Positions 54,541-64,000 of a DNA stretch of 64,000 nucleotides are shown here, piece after piece. This DNA is from Hemerocallis citrina (taxonomy: Eukaryota; Streptophyta; Magnoliopsida; Asparagales; Asphodelaceae), in assembly GCA_017893485.1 (NCBI GenBank), contig CM030367.1:141439089-141503088 (forward strand), read 5' to 3'. How positions within the stretch are numbered: the stretch's first letter is position 1; every line of letters starts with the position of its first letter. The notes under the pieces are model-generated. The model was given only the letters and a program-made list of their open reading frames with translations, ran no database searches and was not told the origin of the DNA. The position numbers and the translations under genes are program-made.

Positions 54541-57500
54541 TGTTTTATGTTGATTGGGAAAAGAACCCATGGACTCTAGTCGGGTAAGGTTCTAATTTAA
54601 GATGGAACCATAGCATGTGAGCACTTTCGTTTAAAGGTAATAAGGGTTGGAAAGTTCTAATAATTGTTAGCTTGATAAAAAGCTAGTCTAGGGTCTTCTA
54701 ATTACCCTAGGGGTCATCGACCATCAAGACCGCGTCCTACCACCTTAGAGTAAATGGATAGATCTCACCTCGGGCATCGACGGATCTTAACCGATGTAGG
54801 TTGACCGTGGGCCGAGAGTGTTGGTAGAATCCAAGTTAAGGGTAGGGATGAGTGAGAGAGATCTCATTACCAGAGTCTTGGATCGAGGGACCACGAGTTG
54901 GACCGTGTTAATCTAAGTTGGAAACTATGTAAGATTGCGTAGGAGTAGTAATATCATTAGGATAGTGACTTAAGAGATCATTACTTAACCTTTTTGCCAA
55001 AAAGAAGGGGAGTTGGTAGTAGGGTGCACCGTACGACCAAACCTTTCCTTGGGGCCGATCATAGGTGGTGTTATTGGGTTGCACCATCCTGTCAAAGGGA
55101 TACGTACGATGCCTTCTCACGAGTTGGAAGCATGGGTTGCGTATCTTGATTGTTAATTCCTGAAGTGCCATGATAAGGCGGGCGGAGCTAGAGGGATGGA
55201 CCCCGGAACTTCGTCGGGTCCTATGCCAAGAGGGCGAACAAGCCATGGACTACGGTCCGACCAGGGGGCGGCAGGGGGCTCCCCTGTTAGCAGTAACCCC
55301 GACGGTTCGTTAGGTTTTTGAGTGAGGTCCGGTGAGCCGGGTAGCGGTGGCAACATGGACACCACTGGCGGACTGCATTAGTGGGACTTGACCACATCTG
55401 CAACCTCATCAGTCACGTTGTATCTGTCAGGAACAGGTTGTGTACAATTAGAATTCATAACACGGGTTCAAATCCCTATATATGGAGAAACGGCTTGAGA
55501 AGGGTCGCATGTAGTATGGGCTGCATGTTGCTTCGGAGACTTGCTGACATTAGAATAGGAGCATCCTAGTCCAGTTAATATTGCGTTAGATTCCAGTCAT
55601 AGCACTCACGAACACTTAAACTACACCGACACAATTGCCATATTTTGTATGTTGTTTGGGAGATTCGCTGCTATGATATCAGCCTTAAAGCATCAGTGAA
55701 TACTGACGTCCCTACTTCCATAGGTACTGGATCGGCGAAGTACAGGTGCGCGATTCAGGAGGACTCAAGGCAAGGAAAGCAAGGAGTCAATGTCATGTTT
55801 AGTTCCGCTGTAACATGTATGCAGATTATCTATTAGTTGAGGAGTACTCAAGTGAGAAGTTACCAAGTGTTGTTCTTCATTCCTTGTACTCTGATGTAAA
55901 TTGTTGAAGGTTGTAATGCTTGGGATTGTAAAGGTATTATTGTAACACTATTGTAATGTATTGCAGTTGTATGATATTTAGACTTGTAATACATTGGGTG
56001 TTGAATAAAAAGTTTTAAATTCTCCTGTTTTTTCTTTGTATTGTGGCTAATTGAAGAAAAGGTCCTGGCTCGTGTCTCGGTTTTCCAGTATATGGAAATC
56101 GGGGCGCTACACCCTCTCTAGCCGTTACCCTCTCTCTCGATCTACCCCCCTCCCCCCCGACCTTCCCTCTGCCCTTTGTTGTCGTCGTCTACTTCTGGCG
56201 TCGACCACCACCGCACCCCTTCCTCTTCCTCCATTCCGTCTCTGCCTTCGTCTTGTTCGAGCGCCTCCATGACACACCCCAGCCCTAGGCTTTGCCATCA
56301 CTATCTTTCCTTGCGCCGCTGTCACTACCGTCCCTTGCACCGCCGTCGTCTTCTCGGGTTGCTGCTGTCGGTCCTGCTGTTGGTTGCTGTCGTCCCTTGT
56401 GTGTGCCTGTGAAGTCACATGCACCACTCGTGGTTGTATTGGTGTGATTCTCGTCTCATGTTCGTGCTTTTGTTGTGTTCGCTGTTCGGGATCCATTTCC
56501 GTTATTCTATTCTATCGTTTCCATCATCTTCGTAATAGGCAAGTAGCTTGTATGTGTTCTTTTTGCCATACAAGTTAATACGGTAAGTAATCTAGTATAA
56601 AAATATTTGTACTCTCATGATGATCCATATCTGTTAGTTTAACTGTTGACATCATCTCTTGATCATGAGTAATTACAATAATTGACACCCGTTGCATGAA
56701 AACAATTAGATTAGTGGACATCTTGACCGTATATTGTTTGTGACACACCGTATCTTGTCGATGACTGTTGCATAGATGTTTGTTGGATGTATGATCTTAT
56801 TATAGACCGTTTATTCACATGCCATGCTGATTTGAGTAACCCACATATACCATGCTTTGTATGACATCTAGATTGGACCGTTTGTAGTTAAGTTGTTTGA
56901 TAAAAATGCATAAAAGAACTTTTGTTTGTTGCTGTCCTATTTATGTACAGTGATTTTGACCCGATTAATATCAGTAAAATAAATAAGTTTGTGAACATGA
57001 TTTGTATCGTTTGTTTTCTGGTTTTCAGAACTTTCGACGGATTTGAATTTTGATTTTTGATGCATGAGTTATTGTTGTTTTACTACAGTTATATCGTATA
57101 TTCCAGATTCTGAACTATTTGTAGTATGTATGGAATTTTATTTTAAAAGTGATATTAAAGTATAATTTGAACTCTATATTTTGCTGAGTATGTTTAGATA
57201 TGACTGGGAGCAATCCCTAATTTTTGTAGAATTAATTAATGACTTTTGTATCTCTTTTCACGCTTTTGAAACCAATGGAAATATTCCAAACTGCATGTTG
57301 TTCAATAAAGAATTATCTTTTCAACCTATTTCTATTCATTTTTTTCTGAAAACTTTGTGAATAAGAGTTGTAACCTGATTTGTATATCTTATCACCCTTT
57401 TGACGGATCTGGATTTCAAATTATATTTTATGAAGTATCTCTGTTTTGGTACTACTGTGTCTGAACTTTCAGAATTGAGATTATGTTGCATTAGTATGTT

Positions 57501-58916
57501 TTCCTAATTTTTTTGACTATACTATCTGTAATGTAATTTCATGATATTTTATATTTTGAAACTAGATATGTTAGGGAATCTTTCAGATTTTTCTTAGATT
57601 TATTTATGATGATTTTAAACTCTTTTCATGCTTATAAACAAGATTTTGCATTTTTTTGCCTGAACATAACTTCTGTATTAAATATTGTTTTCGACCTTAT
57701 TTCAGTGGCTGGAATCGGCAGAGAGTATAGTTTCTAGATTTTTTGACGGATCCAGATTTGCTCTTCTGTAGAAACGGGAATCTCAGATTTGGTACAGTAA
57801 TGTCTTTCTGTCAAGAACTGCGTTGTTTTGACCATTATGAGTTATTTTTAACAACCGTTTTAATCAATATTTCTTCTTAGACTTATTTCCTGTTCTTGCC
57901 ATATCTTTAGCATGTTTGTATTTGTTCACGCATGTTTACTAATAATAAAAGAAATCAAGCCGGAGTTTTTAAGGGAAAAGATTGAGTAGTGGACAATACA
58001 GAAATACATATTCAGATGAGACTCGTTTTCCCACTGTTTACTGTGGTACCTACTGTTTATCTCTGGATGCATGAGGGTATGATCCATGACACTGTTTGTT
58101 ATTACTGTTACTGTTACTGTTTGTCGGAATATATTGCCCTTTAGAAGTTTCACTACAAAATCTTAAAACGAAACTGTTTGCTGTAGCAACCATGTGGTAA
58201 CGCATGAAGTGCTACGTAGTTAATAATGAAAATTAGACATAAGAATAACTATTTACACTGTCACATCCTATTACGGTTACTGTTGACTTTACTGTTACTG
58301 TTGATTACTGCTATCGTTGACGCACTGTTACTGTTGATCCTTGTTGTTACTATTATGCTTCTCCTGTTATTACTACATTGCTTACTGTCATCTGTATACT
58401 GTTATATTTGCTACCCTCTCCATGTTAGTATTACCTGTTTAGTTTAGTTTTTCCCTTCATTTTCTTACTTGTATTTCTTGCGTCCCGGACTTGCATCTAA
58501 CGGGCATTATGTTTTTCTGTTTTACTATTTTCCTTGTAATTGCCATATGAGCAGGCTTTGCTGATCAATTGCCTACTGGAGTTGGTGAGCAAAAGTTTTG
58601 AGCTGCTCAATTGGAATAGTTTGCTTAAATGTTGATGAACTATTTTATTTCATGAACTGTATTGAGACTTGTATTTGGGCCTATTGTCGCAGGATTATTG
58701 TTTTGGTTCAGATCTAGTATTTATTGGGATATTTATTATTGATGCAATAAAAACTGTTGAATTATGATTGTTTTTGCATGCCTGGTTGAGTATGTTGCCT
58801 TATTTAATGTTATGATGAGTCAAGCAGATCCGTACAACTTATGGATGGTTCAAACTATCTGCTGGGCTTAGTCATGTACCGTATTCCGTATTCTTTTTGG
58901 GAAAAGGGACGTGACA

Positions 58917-59649
58917 ATTGGGTGGAAAAGTTTAAAATATGAACACTTTTGAAAATTAAATTGGAATTCATACAAATTAAAACCGCACACTCTAACCCTA
59001 ACAAACTAACAAAACAAGCTAACTTTACAGCAAATATATTAAATTTTGTGGGAAATACCACAGTTTGAACACTTAGGATGATTTAATTGGAAATATTACT
59101 CCACTTAACTAAAAGGACAGTAAATATTTCAATTTTACCGTGTTTTCAAGATAAATCACTATCGTCTTGCAAGCCTGTCAACCCACTTCTATTCAAACGA
59201 CCTTCCTACTTCACCTTTCATGGCCTTTGAAAATGCAATCGAAAATTTTCTTGATTTAAATTGGGGGAAAATGTTAGATTTTGGTGGAAAATGAGAGAGG
59301 AATAGTTTAGACAGTGATTACGTCTGAAAAGCAACTTTTTTTTTACTTTCATTGCCTTTAATCACTACAGGGGTATTTTAAACAATTCAGACAAAATATA
59401 TTTGCGACGGTTAGTTTAGGGTGTGCCTAACAAAAAACAAACTTCAGTAGAGTTAATTGCTAAATAAACTTCAGTATGGTAAACTGTCAAAGGTATAAAC
59501 TTCAGTAGGATCATCCACCAGTGGGGAATCAAACCAATTCAAAACATTTAATCTGGAATTTGTATAATAAAACACAAAAAAAGCTATCAAGTAGCTCTTA
59601 TTCAATCCCCCCAAAATCAAAAGCCCAGATCTATCCTCACAAAACACAT

Positions 59650-59650
<1 letters not shown>
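58917..59650. other. Spacer, nothing recognised
   Basis: AT-rich, with small frames without domains. It ends at a poly-C run. Confidence 0.4.
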
Positions 59651-59684
<34 letters not shown>

Positions 59685-59783
59685 CCAACAAAAAAAAAGT
59701 TTTCTCCCAAAACTCAAATTCAAATCCCACCAAAACGGCTCCTTTATTTATTTAATTATTTATCTCTCTCTCTCTCTCTCTCT

Positions 59784-59865
<82 letters not shown>

Positions 59866-59866
59866 G
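59651..59866. repeat. Poly-C run and compound (CT)n(CA)n(TA)n microsatellite
   Basis: 33 Cs (59651-59683), then after 79 bp (CT)n at about 59763-59784, (CA)n at 59785-59842 and (TA)n to about 59866. The frame crossing it (59521-59895) is an artefact. Confidence 0.95.
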
Positions 59867-60150
59867 TACTTATGGAAACATGCACTTTTTTATAATTATT
59901 TTTCAACATATACTAATGAAAATATGGACTTTTATACCCCAATTTATAATTATTTTTCAACATGTACTAATGGAAACATGGACTTTATTTACAACTAATT
60001 ATTGTCTACTATTCAAACTTGAGCTACATAATTGTTGATTTACTGTTTACAAGGTTTTTTATATGTTGTATCGTTCTGAAGACGTGCCGTAGGCACGAAT
60101 AGAAAATCTATATTTCATACATATTTTACATATATATATAATATAATGAC
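59867..60150. repeat. Short tandem duplication, AT-rich
   Basis: TATAATTATTTTTCAACATxTACTAATGxAAAxATGGACTTT occurs twice (about 59891-59933 and 59943-59985). AT-rich nuclear sequence then leads into the plastid-derived block; the exact junction is not visible. Confidence 0.55.
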
Positions 60151-60154
60151 TTAA

Positions 60155-60750
60155 TGAATCTAGGTAAGAAAAGATTTACAAGATTCCATTTCCGGCGTTG
60201 CAACTATCCATTGCAAAGAATTCAGTTCTTACAGGTAAATGCTCATTATCCAAGTAGGCTTACAAATTGGATCATAATCAAGTGCGTTTTGGACTGTCTC
60301 ATGTCTTTTGATTTGATTGGAGTTTATCCCCCACAACATCTTGATTTTCTTACATACAAAGTATTTACTTGTTACTAATAAAGTAAAGTCTAGCCCCGTT
60401 CTTCCTTAGATCCCTTATTTCACTCCAATAGTATCATAGATCGAGATCGATGCAGAGGAAATGAATGCATTTCCATACTATAAATAAGTAAGTGGAATAG
60501 ATAGAACATTGGATCATGCCGCATGATTTATTCTATTCTACAGGATCTTACGGAGCCTTTTCATGCATAACATAATTCGGGTATGATCATAGAAAAGATT
60601 CTCCTCAAGCGAACCAGCCTATCCTATGCTACATAAAGGGGTTTACGTGGTGGTTGGATGTAGAGACACGTTTGGTTGTGAATTCCAACGTGGCGGATAA
60701 AATCATATATCGGCATGGCCCAATCAATAGTTCAAGTCACACACTCCCAT
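60155..60750 (-). pseudogene. petD: petD 5' exon and partial group II intron (truncated)
   Basis: On the minus strand the 8-bp first exon ATGGGAGT (60750-60743) is followed by GTGTGACTTG, the group II intron 5' motif. That is the known structure of plastid petD (cytochrome b6f subunit IV). The intron continues through 60400, and probably to about 60155 by continuity. The main exon is missing, so the copy is cut off by the NUPT border. The petD start lies about 230 bp after petB, as in the plastid. Confidence 0.75.
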
Positions 60751-61412
60751 AATCCATCCTCTCTTCGGAGAATCCACTTCAACTATTTGTATCAAATAAT
60801 AAAAAATACTTCAGAGTTGAAGAGAAGTATCCAAACAAAATGTCTTATTTTTTCAATAAACCATATTTGTAGCAATAAAATACTAACAAAAATACTATTT
60901 GTCCTCCCCGATATGCTATATGAGGAATTACAATGTGATCCGTCTTCTCTATTCTATATACTTTTAAACTCTCCAAAGTTATAAAGGACCCGAAATACCT
61001 TGCTTATGTATCATTGGGAAGTGCATTAACATAAATACGGCAGTAAGAAGAGGCAATACAAAGGTATGTAAACTATAAAAACGGGTCAAAGTGGATTGGC
61101 CCACACTAGCACTTCCACGTAATAACTCTACCAAAGGTGATCCTATTACAGGAATAGCGTCCGGTACGCCTGTCACGATTTTTACTACCCAATAACCAAT
61201 TTCGTCCCGAGGTAAGGAATAACCAGTTACACCAAAAGATGCAGTCAATACAGCCAGAACCACGCCTGTAACCCAAGTTAATTCGCGGGGTTTTTTAAAT
61301 CCACCCGTAAGATAGACACGAAATACGTGCAGAATCATCATTAGAACCATCATACTTGCTGACCATCGATGAACTGATCGGATTAACCAACCAAAGTTCG
61401 CCTCAGTCATTA

Positions 61413-62426
<1,014 letters not shown>

Positions 62427-62556
62427 GCTCATATTCCGGAAATACTGAAATAAAGAAATTCCACAGTCGAACTACTAGAACGATCTATCAATTCGAGTCT
62501 TAAGTCATTTTTTTGTATTGAAAAACTAAGGCTATATATCTATAGTTCTTATGAAC

Positions 62557-62787
<231 letters not shown>

Positions 62788-62877
62788 TTAATCATTGGTT
62801 GAGATCTGTTGACTTTGTATGCCATTCCGTTGTAGTTGTAAATAAACGATCTTATCGTAGATCCATTGCGATCTTGA

Positions 62878-63021
<144 letters not shown>

Positions 63022-63081
63022 ACTAGTTAAAGTAATGAGTTGGGAGGCTCATTACTTCAGTTGAAATAATGAAAAATAATT

Positions 63082-63198
<117 letters not shown>

Positions 63199-63366
63199 TT
63201 ACTTTACAATTATAGCTTTCATACCTATTCATTTTGGATCATTTACCATAACCATATGGTAAAATGGTAAAGGGAAAGAATCAAAGAAAAGAAGGTGATT
63301 CACGTCAATATTTCTCGGGTACCCTATAAAAAAAATAGAGGTGAAAGATACCAGAGCAATCTTGAA

Positions 63367-64000
<634 letters not shown>

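Larger units (their letters stand above)
52030..56111 (+). mobile_element. Solo LTR, 4.1 kb
   Basis: Ends TGTAATATCCCAGG and TCGGGGCGCTACA with an exact 5-bp duplication CCCTC (52025-52029 and 56112-56116). A TATAAATA box lies at 52580-52587. There is no internal region and no second LTR. Length and the TGTAAxAxCCC start fit a Tekay/Del-like LTR different from the LARD family. It contains an 81-bp minisatellite. Open frames such as 54908-55246 and 55153-55365 have no recognisable domain. Confidence 0.87.
51673..58916 (+). mobile_element. 3' LTR of the gypsy element, split by a solo LTR
   Basis: It begins after the polypurine tract (TTTCTAACCC, a degenerate TGTAACCC-like start) and ends at GGGACGTGACA. 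A TATATAAA box lies at 51966-51973. Without the nested solo LTR (52030-56111) it is about 3.2 kb. Position 56117 onward is the continuation: a C-rich leader, then T-rich DNA with TTACTGTTGA repeats (58270-58360). The small frames at 56051-56578 lie in the leader. Ends are less certain because no second LTR is visible. Confidence 0.55.

Noticed and set aside
59521..59895. ORF across the poly-C and CT/CA/TA microsatellites
   Set aside because: Produced by simple repeats; the reverse frame is equally open.
60154..60378. Plus-strand ORF of 74 codons
   Set aside because: It lies antisense in sequence that fits the petD group II intron by continuity.

Overview
This is a plant nuclear window, almost certainly from an angiosperm and probably a eudicot. 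It is AT-rich intergenic DNA packed with transposable elements (TEs) and ends in a block of plastid DNA. I see no intact nuclear gene outside TEs. Nearly every element boundary below was set from the bases themselves: matching terminal repeats plus matching target-site duplications (TSDs).

Layout. (1) 1-12496: the 3' half of a large LTR retrotransposon. It has long 116/114/115-bp tandem arrays, a GC-rich non-coding tract, a polypurine tract and a 3' LTR of about 0.6 kb, an arrangement recalling Tat/Ogre-type Ty3-gypsy elements. A 5.8-kb CACTA transposon (4587-10406, TSD AGT) is inserted in it. That transposon carries seven spliced-looking exons of an F-box/LRR-repeat protein 15 (SLOMO-like) gene with one nonsense mutation, so it is a Pack-CACTA. 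(2) 12497-13153: nothing recognisable. (3) 13154 to the assembly gap at 49260: one nest of insertions. An old CACTA (A, minus strand) holds a copia-like solo LTR (17169-18245), a fold-back MITE (13375-13725) and a hAT element (A, 19561-47490). The hAT landed in CACTA-A's TNP2 gene. Its transposase gene is split by an LTR retrotransposon lacking gag-pol (21363-45767, TSD TTTCA). One LTR of that element is split by a small hAT (B, 24259-39737, TSD CCCCCACC). hAT-B is split by a 14.9-kb CACTA (B, 24459-39367, TSD TGT). CACTA-B's TNP2 gene is in turn split by a solo LTR (32613-34324, TSD ACAAC). That is six nested levels. (4) 49260-49759: a 500-N gap next to a poly-G run. (5) 49760-58916: a decayed Tekay/Del-like gypsy pol and its 3' LTR, which is split by another solo LTR (52030-56111, TSD CCCTC). 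(6) 58917-60150: simple repeats. (7) About 60150-64000: a nuclear plastid insertion (NUPT) carrying petD (5' end), petB, psbH, psbN, psbT and psbB in plastid order. petB and psbB carry frameshifts; psbH, psbN and psbT still have open frames.

The genes do not work together as a pathway. They are relics of TE machinery (TNP2 and TNPA-like proteins, hAT transposase, gypsy RNase H and integrase), one captured host gene fragment and transferred plastid genes. The most interesting items are the layered nest, the captured SLOMO-like exons, the large tandem arrays flanking the TNP2 gene of CACTA-B, and pol III promoter-like (tRNA-like) segments inside the 3.6-kb LTRs.
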